From Penelope pileata (taxonomy: Eukaryota > Chordata > Aves > Galliformes > Cracidae), in NCBI GenBank assembly GCA_013396635.1, contig WBMW01005486.1:148709-212708 (forward strand): a DNA stretch of 64,000 nucleotides. The letters run 5' to 3'. Under the pieces are notes generated by a model. The model searched no databases and had not been told where the DNA came from. It was given only the letters and a program-made list of their open reading frames with translations. Numbering within the stretch: the stretch's first letter is position 1; each line of letters begins with the position of its first letter. The translations under genes and the position numbers were made by a program. Shown in pieces: positions 24,131 to 35,500 of this stretch.

Positions 24131-26344
24131 AGTGCTACAGCTGCAGAGGGGCACTGTGGCTCTTGGAGCCCCTCTCAGGTGTTTCATCTGCCCTCTACCT
24201 TCCTTTCCACCACTATGGAGATGCCACCTCCCCTCTTGCTGACCGGTGCTAGGCCTGGGGCACGTCCCTTGTCCCCAGCCCTTTGCAGAGGCCACAATGC
24301 CCAATGTTTCCCTGGGAACAAAATTCCATGAGAATGAATGGCTGTTTAGAGGTGGCATTCAAACCTGCCTTCAGAGCCCTTGCCATGCAGACCATGTTCC
24401 CTCCGAGCCAGGTGCTGCGGGTGCCTTTGTAGTCAGAGCAGAGGAGGTGAGCTGTGCTCCAGAGGGCTCCTTTCTCTGCACTGCTACAAATGAAGTCAAG
24501 GTGGTTAGCTGGAATGTACCTATCAGAAGTCCAGCAAAAGTGAACCCCTGGGCAAGCCGTCACAGAGGAATAGAAAAACTCCCTGTCTGACCTCAGAGAG
24601 GCAATGTAGGCAGCGAGCAGCAGTGTGATTCACCAAACGCAGCCTTTATCTGTGTCTAAAGCACTGCAGGAGGATGGACCATGGATGTCAGTGCTCTCTT
24701 ACCACCACTGAATACTTCCTCCAGCCATGGCTTCTACCATGGAGAGTCATCACCAGTGTTTGCAAGGGCACTGCAAACCTTTATTCTGTCAGATCAAAGA
24801 CAAAGCACAACACAAGCAGTTTAAAGTGGGGCGAAAAGGAATCTAGTGCTTCCACTCCTCCCAATCTCGTTGGTGCTCTTCCCATTGCTAAGTGTTGAGA
24901 ATCCAGCTCACCCTCCCCTTCTTCACCCGAAAGATGTCAGTGCTGATGCTACAGAAATAGCACCCCTGAGGCTGCTCCATCTCCAGCCACCTTGCTCAGT
25001 TATTTCACACCTCTGGTCGCCATGAGTGCCATCAGCCATTTAGCTTAAAACGAATGACATCTATAGCTCCTGCAGCAGCAACCAAGGGAACTTAGCGATC
25101 TTCATTCCATTTAGCTACGGCATGACACAGCCAAACCGCACATGGCCACAGGAGCACAAGCAAAGCCCCCACTGCAAAGACCCCTGGCAGAGCAGACCTG
25201 TGCTTGCAAAGCCACATGACAAAATCTATCAGCTCAACGTGACCCAAAAAAGCCTGCAAAAAGAAGATCTCTTCCACTGGACTTCCTGCAAAAGAAATCT
25301 CAGGTCTTCTACTCTGTTTTCTTTCTGGAGCTGGAGTGAAATATCAAAGGATAACTCAAAACACATTTGGATACACTTGAGGCAGGAGAGCATGGGGCAG
25401 TATCTCCAACAGACCACAGAAACCTATTCCTTATTAACTGTATTCTTTCTTACCTCCCCCACATTTGACAGCTCCTGGAGAAGGTCCAGCACCATTGCAT
25501 CAGCATTACTGCCAGGATCCATTCCACATGCTGAGCAGTTTCTGAAGGAAAAAGCATTTCCTGACATCTGCTCTGAATTCACCGCTCTGCTCCTCCTCCC
25601 CCACTTCATTTCACCGCACTCTCCTCTCTGTGTCTCCATCCACCAACACCTGTCCCTGGCTGGTTGGGGCTCTGCAGGAGGAGCTGAGGTTCTTTGGGGT
25701 GAATTGATCACCCACACCTGTTCCAGCCATGCTTCTACCCCCCTGCTATTTGTCTCCTTCTGTTGTTAAGATTTTTGTCTCAACTAAAACACTGAACAAT
25801 CTGACCTAAGCCAGCAAATCACTTGTGCATGCACTTTCTTTCACATGTCCAAATTTCAAACCTGTGGTGCTAGCAGGAAAATGGTAGCTAAATTCAAAGC
25901 ACTTCGCAGGACTGAGCCCAGGAGCAAGCTCACTGCTGTTTCCTCACTGCCTTTTCCGATGGAGCTGTGGTAGTGCTTCTGATTTCCAAGGCTGAATTTT
26001 GCCTGTTAGGTTTTGATGATGTTAGCTGAAGGGGAATGATTCCCAAAATTGTTTGGGTCCCATCAGAAGTTTTCCCTCACAGCCCCACTTTGCGCTAGCT
26101 AAAATGTCCCTTTCAAATTTATCTGTCAAAAATATTCAAGAGATAATAGGACTAAGAGACACAACAAACTTTTCTTCTGCGAAGTGGTTTGTCAATAATT
26201 TCACATATACAAACGGGGATGCAGGCTTAATGACCTAGATGTCACCACAATCTTGACACCACCCCCTGCACTTCATAATTTATATCTGGACATTTCAGCC
26301 CAGTCCCCATGGTTTTGTTTTCAATGTGACATAGACCACGGTGT
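24131..26344. other. Intergenic between CpG cluster and FAM107B 3' end
   Basis: The plus-strand ATG frame at 25122-25769 (215 codons) is the longest here. It has no recognisable domain, repeat or codon signature, and I treat it as chance. Confidence 0.5.
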
Positions 26345-26364
26345 ACTCCAAGCATGTAGAAGAT

Positions 26365-26370
26365 TTTATT
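26365..26370 (-). terminator. FAM107B: Probable distal poly(A) signal of FAM107B
   Basis: AATAAA on the minus strand. It is followed about 15-20 nt downstream by CA dinucleotides suitable for cleavage (near 26345-26350) and then by a GTGGTCTATGT stretch that can serve as a GU-rich downstream element. It is the last good signal after an AT-rich 3' UTR. Confidence 0.6.
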
Positions 26371-26511
26371 AAGCATAACTTTGGTTCTAAGTATTCCTCA
26401 TTTTTGTAATACCTTTAGTTAAAAACAATTATACAAGAGCAAATACAAAAAATATTAAATTATGAAAACAAATCCATTAAGGCTCCCTTTTTATATTTAT
26501 ATATATTTATA

Positions 26512-26519
26512 TATGTACA
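26512..26519 (-). promoter_or_regulatory. Pumilio-type response element TGTACATA in the 3' UTR
   Basis: This is an exact match to UGUANAUA, about 140 nt before the distal poly(A) signal and inside a run of alternating A/T sequence. Pumilio proteins bind such sites to repress or destabilise mRNA. An 8-mer is weak evidence alone; the position in the distal 3' UTR raises it slightly. Confidence 0.35.
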
Positions 26520-27444
26520 CTCAAACAAGTGCAGATATTAACAGAAGGTTAAAGCCACAAAAATTCTAAAAAATTTACTACTGTACTATCAAAAGCAAGA
26601 ATTTTTTAAAAAGTACTGCCTTATCAGAGGCAAAAGTGGTAGAAGTGAGCCATTTTCAATTCACTGAAGTATCTGCAGGATTGCTCCAAATCCCCTGCAG
26701 CTGATGGGCAGGTGAGGAACTGCTCACCCCACTGGCAAGCAGCTGCTGACTCGAGCAGCCGCACTGGACACCCATGGCCCGACGAGCTGACCGCCCATTT
26801 AAGAGCTGCCCATCCCAACCCAATCCTGTCTTTTGCTTGTCAAATCAATACGAGAGTGACTTGGATTCCTAGACTAAAGGTCAGCAGGATTCAAAGATGC
26901 TCTAACAAACACGCTGATGTTCTGTTCGTACACAGAATTAACTCCAAGTGAAAACAAAAAACTACTTCACGCTGTATGTACAAAAGGTTTTTCTGGCTGC
27001 CTGCGTTTCATAAAGAGAAACCCTACCCTGAATCACAAGCTGATACGGAGAGAAAGCAACATACTTTCAGCTTTGGAGGGCCAGCCCAATGCCCACAGAA
27101 GTCAGGAGAAGTCGTTGTCCCCAGTGACTCCGGTGCCACCTGGACTGCACCCAGCTTCATCGCCTTGCTGCGTCTGCACAGTAGGACTGCCATATTCACT
27201 GAGGAGAAATGGCTGTGAAGAAATGGTCTGCTCAAGCCAGAGGAAGGTTTCCTCACTGATTTCCGTACTGAGCAGAAGGTTAATTGTAGGGTGGAAACCA
27301 ACAGACATGAAGTTTAGTAGGCTGGGAATGGTTAAGAAAAAGTGAGTGTGTGGCATGGAAATCTAGCACGCAGCGCTGTCTCAACAATCAACACCATGAA
27401 ACAAATCTGATCAGTGCAAGTGCCAGAAAGGAAGATCCTCTCTG

Positions 27445-27499
27445 GGGGATGATGATCTCTAGAGGTGCCTTCCAACCCCTGCAATTCTGTGATTCTGTG
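27445..27499 (+). mobile_element. CR1 terminal tail inside the FAM107B 3' UTR
   Basis: GATGATCTCTAGAGGT, GCCTTCCAACCCCTGCAATT and CTGTGATTCTGTGA are the last ~55 bp of a CR1 closely related to the copy at 12913-13628. It lies antisense to FAM107B. Confidence 0.88.
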
Positions 27500-28286
27500 A
27501 ACTTCCTGACCTTTTCCCCCTCTCCTTCTGGAGGAAGGAAGAGAGTAAGGAAGAATCTGCAGCGCTCAGGGTGTTCCTCTTTTGAGAAAATACATGGAAG
27601 AGTTATGTTGAGCTTTTGTCTGTCCATAGTCAGAATGGTCTGGTAGAGCATCTTCACATTTAATCTTTGAGATATGAGTCACACTGCAAATCCAAATCAA
27701 TGGCAATGCACTTATCACAATTCAATTTACTCTTGATCTGATTATGTCCTCATAATAAATGCCTGGATCTTGACAAATTGAAGTCTGTGTCTAGGAAACA
27801 TTGCTAATTGTGAGCGTTTTATCCCAAGTGCTATGCTGAAATTGTGTTTAAAACATCCAATACTTACAGGAAAGGCAAAAGAAACTAAAAAACAAAGCAA
27901 TAAACCCTCCCCACCACCTTTACAACACAAACACACCACTGTTGATATTAGTAAAAAGTGTTCTCCAACAGTTACGTTCAATGTAATCACAAAGTAGAAA
28001 TCATTTCATTTAGCATCCTAAGGCAAAGGCTATGACTAGATCCTCAGCTGACACAGACGAGCACAGCCTTAGTGAGAGCTAGGAATATGCCAGCCAAGGA
28101 AGATGAGGACTTTTCCCCAGCTTCTGAAGATTCAATATCTGCACCCACTCACACCAGGTAAGAATCCTATTCTATAATCCTACGTGAGTAATCTGTTCCC
28201 CCTCCTCAACCCAGGCTTTCCTGGATAACTAGTAGTCATAAGCATGAAGGATCAGATTCTGCCAGCCCTATGAAACTGAGTAGCAT

Positions 28287-28292
28287 TTTATT
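28287..28292 (-). terminator. FAM107B: Possible proximal poly(A) signal of FAM107B
   Basis: AATAAA on the minus strand about 1.2 kb after the stop codon. Use of this site would leave out the distal CR1 tail and the Pumilio-type site. Only the hexamer supports it. Confidence 0.35.
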
Positions 28293-29466
28293 TAATGGCG
28301 AGCCACGAGATAACTTGCAGAAAGGCAAAAGGTGGCAGAATTGGACCTGAAGACTCAGTGCTAACACATTTCCCCTCTCTGTTGAGGCTAGAGGAAGGAC
28401 GGAATAAAATGAATTTCATTTTATGCCTCACTTAGGGAAAAATTCTCCATTTTGGTAGATTCCAATGATCAGTTTGGTCTGGTTTAAACACTGCTCTGTT
28501 GCAGGAATTACCACAAGTTCCTGCAACAGCTGAGCAGGAACTGATGGTAGAAGAGATTCCTGATTTCAGTTCCAGCAAACGAGTAATGTGCTAACACTGC
28601 ATTCAGCCCAGCATGTTCTTTGAGGAGAAAGGCCACAGCAGCAAAGTGGGTAGGATTTCAAAATACAAAGGTTAGAAGACAGGTCATTTTGCATTGAGAG
28701 ATAAGAGAGGTAAATACACAGGCAGCACTGCACAGACCTTCACGCAACATTTTAAGGGAAAAGTTTAAAGACAGAGATAAATCAGCTTCTGGATTCTCTC
28801 TGGTGAGAGGATCATCAGATTTCTGCTCTTTCACAGCCCAAATTCAACATGCTAAACAGAGAGAAATGGGCTTTAAGGCTTCTCGATTGTTCACTGCTGG
28901 TGAATTTTAAGCATTCCCATCCCGCTTGCAAGTGCCTGTCCCAGTGGGGAGAGGCAGCAATGATCAACATATCTCAAATCATCCCAGATTTGATAAAAAT
29001 TCCAACTGAACACAAATTATTGTGTGATAGACACAGGCTGTAGGTCTAGATGGAGGAAATTTATCTGCACAGTAAAGTTTCACAAGATACCACAGGAGGA
29101 CTTTTGTTTTGATTTAAAGCAAAATACCATCCGCGTATCTCCGCTAAACTAGAATCACAAGAGAGAAAGCAGTGCGACGCTGAAGAAGCTTCCCTAGTAT
29201 CCCTGGTTAAAATCTCCGAGTAAGCACTTCAGACTGGTCCATGACCCTGCACTGACAGACTCCTTCTCCATCAACCCCAGGACAGCATTTGGCAAGTCGA
29301 TCTGTTACAGTCTTTATAATCCACACGTCCCAGGAATTAGAAATCTCATCTTCAGTGTCAGGTGGATGCTGTTACTTTCCTTCTTCATGGGGCAAATCTG
29401 AGACAACTTGCAGAAGCCTCTCTGCAGCCACCGCAGGAAAGCTGGAAGTCTTAGCAGGAGCTGCCT

Positions 29467-29583
29467 CTACGAGTCTGGTGCTTCTGTAGTTTCCTGGACC
29501 GTCCTCCTCAAGTTGCCCTTGACTTTGACAAATTCAGGTGCATTTTCCTGCTCTTCTTGTATCTTCTGTTGCTCCAGTTCCAG
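29467..29583 (-). CDS. FAM107B: FAM107B last coding exon (residues 95-132 and stop)
   Basis: The exon opens on a codon boundary after a TTTTAAG acceptor with LELEQQKIQEEQENAPEFVK. It continues through the conserved VKGNLRR block and stops with TAG at 29469-29467. The C-terminal tail after NLRRT is TVQETTEAPDS here. That region is the least conserved part compared with the human tail, which I recall as rich in Q, A and E. The exon continues downstream as 3' UTR. Confidence 0.95.
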   Translation of the reverse strand: MELEQQKIQEEQENAPEFVKVKGNLRRTVQETTEAPDS

Positions 29584-32500
29584 CTTAAAAGGGATTCACA
29601 TGTTTAAAGAAAAATAGCATATAAAAGAGATCATCAAAATAAAAGACAGAAATCTAAAGCTTTCAATAACTGGCCACACATAACAATTTAAATTGCTTCT
29701 TTTCTTTCATGGAAAAGTTGTATTTCTTTGGGACTATCTGTTCTCATAAACTTATATCGGTCTTTTCAAACCTTTGGCTCTATCTTATTCCAGCAGGCCT
29801 GCAAAAACCTTTTCCAGATGGACAAAAACTCTGCCAGTCTAGTAAGAGAATAAGATAAAGCAGTTTTGAAGAAATTCTTGGACATCTTCATTAACAAAAC
29901 AACAATAATTCCCTTCTCTAGCTTTTAGAACAGGACTAAACCAAATATGCCTGGTATACCAAATATGCAAACAGCTACTTACTAGTGAGCACACTTGCAG
30001 AATTTATTTCTGAGTGTCTAGATATGGATTTCTCTATCTAACCTGAGCATCTTTGGTATATCTGTGTTAGCTAGCACAAAGATCAATAAAAAAAAAAAAT
30101 AAGAATTCTCCTTGGCCCGTAACTGTTCATTGCTGAGAGCCGACTCACTGGCATTTTTGACCCAGGTGGAGGTCGTGCCCATGCCGACTCTCCAAGTTAC
30201 CGTGTGAGGTGAGACTCTCTGCTCTATGGGGCAAAGCTGCACCGTGCCAGGACAGAACACTACTTACACACCGCACAGAATAAAGACTGCTTAGCAATCC
30301 TCAGTGGAGGCAGACAGGTCAGGTCACCAGAAAGAAAGACACAACCCTTTAGAAAGCTAACAAAAGCTCCTGAAAGGATCTTTTTCTCAGAACACACCAA
30401 GGTCTCTCTGATTAATGGGGACCATGTTGCTGGTCCTATTTAGCTTACCTAAATAACGTCTCCTTTGTCTCTGGTTCACTGACAGGGAACGTGCCCTGGT
30501 ACAGTAAATCATGACAATGCTCCTCCATGTGTCGTATTGTCAATTAATGACATTCCTATGACGCTTACAAAGTCACAACATTATTTGCAGTGGGCAGGCT
30601 TTTCTATGAGAATTTTCTATTCTATGTATGTCCCTGAGTGGCTCAATTCCAAATCAGGCATCTTCCCACAGGCCGAGCCATCTGAAGCTGGCCTTACCTT
30701 TCTAAGAGCATAAAAGAAAAGCGACAGGATGATATACTTAAAATTACAAGAGTTTTCTCCCTCAAAAAACATTTCTGTGCCTAAAAGAAAAAAAGCTATA
30801 ATAAAAAAGGCTAAATTTAAACACTGATTTGACTACATTTTTAATAGAGTTACTTGATTTAATTGCTTTCTTTCGAGGAAAACAGGAGATTCTGTTTTAG
30901 AGCATTTCTTTGTTTAAAAGTAAACGCATGAGGTATTTCACTGGAGAAATTTTCCCTCTCAAGTACACAAAGCATCTGAAGAGGCACAGACACATTTGGC
31001 TGGCCATGTGCTCAGCAGTAAGTTTTCCAGCAAAAGACTGCAACTCCACATGATTTCTGTGCTTAGGGTCTGAGAATATATTCCTTCATTTGAAAAAGCC
31101 AATAAGCTCATTCATTAAAAAGACATTTTGTAGCCTTAAAAAGTCACCTAGTTTTGTACACAGCCCAGGAAAAAAATAAATGATGTTTTTACTCAACAAG
31201 CATCTAGTTTTAATGCACTACAGTCTAACATCCATTCTTAGTTCATCATCTCTTAATATAAATGCTACAAAAGTTGCCTAATTCACCACAGTTTCAGGGG
31301 TTAAATATGGTCAGTGCTCCACACACTTTCCCGTTGTCTGCTTTTGGTCAAATGAATCTTGTTTTGAACAGCCATATGCATTTCCATAATTGTAGAGCAT
31401 GATTCAACTCACTGTAAAAAAGCTACCTGCGTTTGATCAGAGGAACTGTGCCAAAAATCACCTGCAAAGGGAGCATTGACTAACTCAGAGGTAGATGTGT
31501 AAAGCTAGTATTTCCCATCTCACCTGCTCCAGTTTCTGCTGCCGTTTCAGTAGCTCTATTTCCAGGTCTGACTTCTTCTTTTGCGCCTCCTCTTCTTTTT
31601 GCTGTTTAATAACTTGATCTCGTTTCCTTTTCTCCATCACCTTTTGTAACTCTGGTTTGTTCTGAGGTGCAAGACCCCTTCAAATTAAATGGAAATAGAG
31701 GGGAGAGGGAAACAAGGAAGAAAGAGATCATTTTTAATAAACCAAAATTCACATAGAACTGTAGGCTACTTTTCTCGAGTCAACTGGCTGCCTATTTAGG
31801 TATTTGAAATACAAAGATTTAATTAAAAGGAAAAAACAGAAAATTTAGTGGTCTTTAATTAAAACAGTAAGTTGGAAATTAAGCCATATTATCACTGAGA
31901 ATATTTCCCTTTAACATGCATGCTAAGATTTCTCCTGGATAATTCACAGTTATGGCTTTCACCTTCAGTCTTTTGTTTTCTCCATTAGCGAAGAACAGAA
32001 TTAAAAAACATCACAAATCAATACACTAGCAAAGCTGGAAACAAACTTTTGGAAAAAGAAACAAACAACTCCACTTCCCTGGCTAGCTGATAATTCAGAG
32101 AGATTGTGTTCACACAGTCCTACACAGGGCTCTATGTCCAGAGAAGTCGGCACAGACAGAATAAAAAAAATAGTGTCCCTCTGGATTTTGCCACATTGCT
32201 CCTGGAAATCACAAATTCTGCCCTTCATTGACAATGTGACAGCTTTAACCATGCGGGGCTGCTAAGCTATTTCCATTGAGAACAGTGAGAGCTCCCAGGC
32301 TACACTGGAAATCACACAGAAAGGGGCTAAGACAACAAAAACACCAAATAAAAGAAGGTTGTGGTCACCGTGGAGACCGGAAAAAGGGGGGAGGATTCTC
32401 CCTCTGACGAGGCTTCAGCTAGCACATCCACTGAACACTTCGAGTGCATTCAGTACAAAATATTTTCCAAGCCAACTACTTGAAAATGAAAAAGCTTACT

Positions 32501-35500
32501 CTTTGGAAAGGTGCCTAATTTTATACAGACAGGCATGTGTGCACACACATGCATGCTTTCCTACTTATTTTTGTGACTTCAACTACTACTTTTATCTCTA
32601 TCATGCTATGATTTATGTTTTAAATATGTGTTATATGACTTGGAGTATCCCTATTATTCAGTTATTAGCGTAACTTCAGCTGGAGCAGGAAGATCCAAAA
32701 TGTGCCTTTGTCATTGTAGTTTTCCCTGTGAAGAATATTGTACGAACACAGCCAGCATCAAGTTTAACATTCAGGCATTTTTAATTCCAAGAAGCTCAAC
32801 AATCTGAATAAACTTTCAAAAAAGCATATTTTTACCCCTTCTTAATATATTACCTCTGGTTGCTTAATTCTTCCATTACATGTGTATCTGACAGCAAGTC
32901 TAATAATATATTAAAAAGCCATTTTATGGTGGCATCTATGAATGACTCCATATATTATGCAACATTCTACCAGTGTACATACCCTGGCAGCAAAATCAAA
33001 TATTTAGCAACGCCACATGCTGTTCCATATTTCTCATAATATATCTCATGGCCTGAATGCAACAGAAGCCACAAGATTGTATTAATATTTTATGTTTCAT
33101 GCTATTTTAATTACATTCCAGCGCTTAAAAATTAAGTCAGGCAGAGAAAAGCTGGAGCAACACTTTATTATTATGACTACTACTACTATGACTACTACAA
33201 CTACTACTACGACTGGGTCAGTGAGAGCTGAATCAATGGCAACTTCTGCATTGATGATGAATGAAGATAGCCATGAAGCAGATGCAGTTTGCTAAGTAAC
33301 ATTACTCAATCCTGCTATAGATATGCTGTAGCTATGATAAAGGGGACAACTCACACCTGCAGAAGACCTCTCAGTCTAATCACAGTAGTCAGGCTGTGAA
33401 ATAACACCTGTAATGTCAATCCTGTTTTCACTCCTGTATTTAGAAAGGCAAAGCAACCAATAAGCTGCTACTGGATTAACCAGGTATCTTGTATCAGCTC
33501 TTCATGATTTTTCTGGTTAAATAAAAACCTTAAAACTTTGGTGTAGAGTAAGCAAGCTGCACTATATCACATGCTAGAGTTAGCACCTCTGCAAAGGACC
33601 AATTGTCTGCAGAGCTAAGGCCCAGTCCTAAGAGGTAAAAATCAGTTGAGTGACCAATGCCTTGAGTTACCACTACCTGAATCTTTGCTTCTCCAAAACC
33701 ACCACCACTTCTGCAAGTAAATAACTGCATCAGTTCAAGACTCAACAGATGCTGCTTACAGCAGACATGGAGAGGGACTGGATCAGCACAGGCAAAAACT
33801 TCTGTGATCCAAAAATGCTGTTAAGAGCTGACTGGTCAAAAATCAAAGCTCACAGTACCTACACACAGAGTCTTCATAATAAAAGAATGCTAAGCAGACT
33901 TCTATCAGAGCACTAAAACTCCTCCACAGACATGGCAATTTGCAGTAACAAAGCATAACACAAACCTAATATCTACATCAAGGAAAAGCCTCCTATCAGA
34001 GGCAGCACCATGGCATAAAGCACAGAGGCCCAACCATCTTTTCAAAAAAGATTTTCTGCTGGTGAAACCCTCAAAGTATTTCATTTCTGCACCAATAAGT
34101 AAGGCTCTAAAATTAACAGCTGCAACTAATCAAAATCACAATAAGAGAAGAAGGGGTATTGAGGGCAGCACAACTGTTTTGTGTAATAGGATATTCTAGA
34201 AGAAAAGAACTTCATACTGGTTTCAAGTGCTTCATGCTTTCATAAACTTTAAAAGGAAAAAAACAGACTTAATTTAGTGCAGTCTCCACATCCTTTACAA
34301 TAAAATCATAAGTTGAGAAACTTCAACTTTCTTTCAATGCCTATAGACTTTGTGGTGCTAGGAACTGACTTTGATGTTTAATCCCATTAACAAAAAAATA
34401 GGACAAACACCTATTTAGGCCAGTTTCTTCCAATTCAGTTGGTATTCTGTAAAACACTTCTTCTTCTTCATTGCTGAAGAAATGCTGTATTGTGTAAAGA
34501 GTTCATTTAGATTTAAGTATCTAAGCCTAGCATTTGTGAGGATTTTGCTGCTACACAGAGAAAAGGCCCTTTTCTCCCTTCGAAATGCTACCCTGCCAGA
34601 GGGAAAAAAAGAGAAACTTTCAGAATGCAATTCTTCTGCCAAATACACAAATCAGCTGTACTGGAGTAGCCAAAGTTCCTCCTCTCCTTTATCAAGGTCT
34701 TGGGTCTCAAAAAGCCTGAATGGGTGTCAACAGCAACTTTTTTTCTCAAATGCACTCTGAAATAGTTCTTTCACTTCTACTTAGGGGATCCCCACACTCC
34801 TGCCTATGAAATATCCCTTTTCAGTGGCTTCAACTGTGGTCTTTGTTTTGTAAACAGTCTGTAAAGAAGATACTCAGGGTGCATCTGTTACTGTAGTGCT
34901 AAGTAAAAACTTGTATGGGCAGCTGACAGATAAATGAGGGCAAAGACAAGAGAGCAAATGAAGTCCAAACAGCTTCCTGATATAGTGCCATCCACTCTGC
35001 AATCCCTTGTAGCATTCAAGTCATCAGAGGGGATATGAAAATGATAATTAAATTATCTACTCTTACACGAGATGCTACTGGCCAAGGAACATATGAGTTT
35101 CAAGACCTGTATTGGGACTTAAATTTTGTATCTTACTAATGGATTAGTAAATAAGATTTCTGAATTGCAAGTTCTAATTAATCTGTCAGAATTCTTCTTC
35201 TGGCAGGAAGACACCAAGTCTTCACTTACTCCTGCTAGGACAGCAATGCAGGATTACACTCCTGGCACCAAGGCAACACTGGATATCTTCAGCAGATCAT
35301 GAGTTTATATAGACATTAGTTTCTGCTTGTTTAAATGATGGAGCCCCATAAACTTGGAGGCTTTTTCTCCTCTGTATAGTTGAGTGTTTTTTTTTTTTTT
35401 TTATAGAGTCCTTCATAGTTGAAAAGGTTTAAAAACAGACCTTCATCTACCTCTGAGCCAAGCCCTTGTGTCTCAGCAGTTGATGAAATCAAGTTACAGT

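Larger units (their letters stand above)
26345..29466 (-). other. FAM107B: FAM107B 3' UTR (extent inferred)
   Basis: From the stop codon the minus strand runs about 3.1 kb without a recognisable exon to an AATAAA at 26370-26365. The last few hundred bases are very AT-rich and hold a Pumilio-type site TGTACATA at 26519-26512. A length near 3 kb fits my recollection of a long mammalian FAM107B 3' UTR. The last ~55 bp of a CR1 element lie antisense inside it (27445-27499). The end point is inferred from the signal only; transcript data would settle it. Confidence 0.65.

Noticed and set aside
25122..25769. 215-codon plus-strand ATG frame
   Set aside because: No domain, no hydrophobic or repeat pattern, and no splice or promoter context. 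It is somewhat longer than expected by chance but not supportable.
1..26344. Search for FRMD4A N-terminal coding exons, expected on this side from mammalian gene order
   Set aside because: None of the minus-strand frames matched the FERM-domain start or the block around it. Any FRMD4A exon must lie beyond the window or be non-coding.
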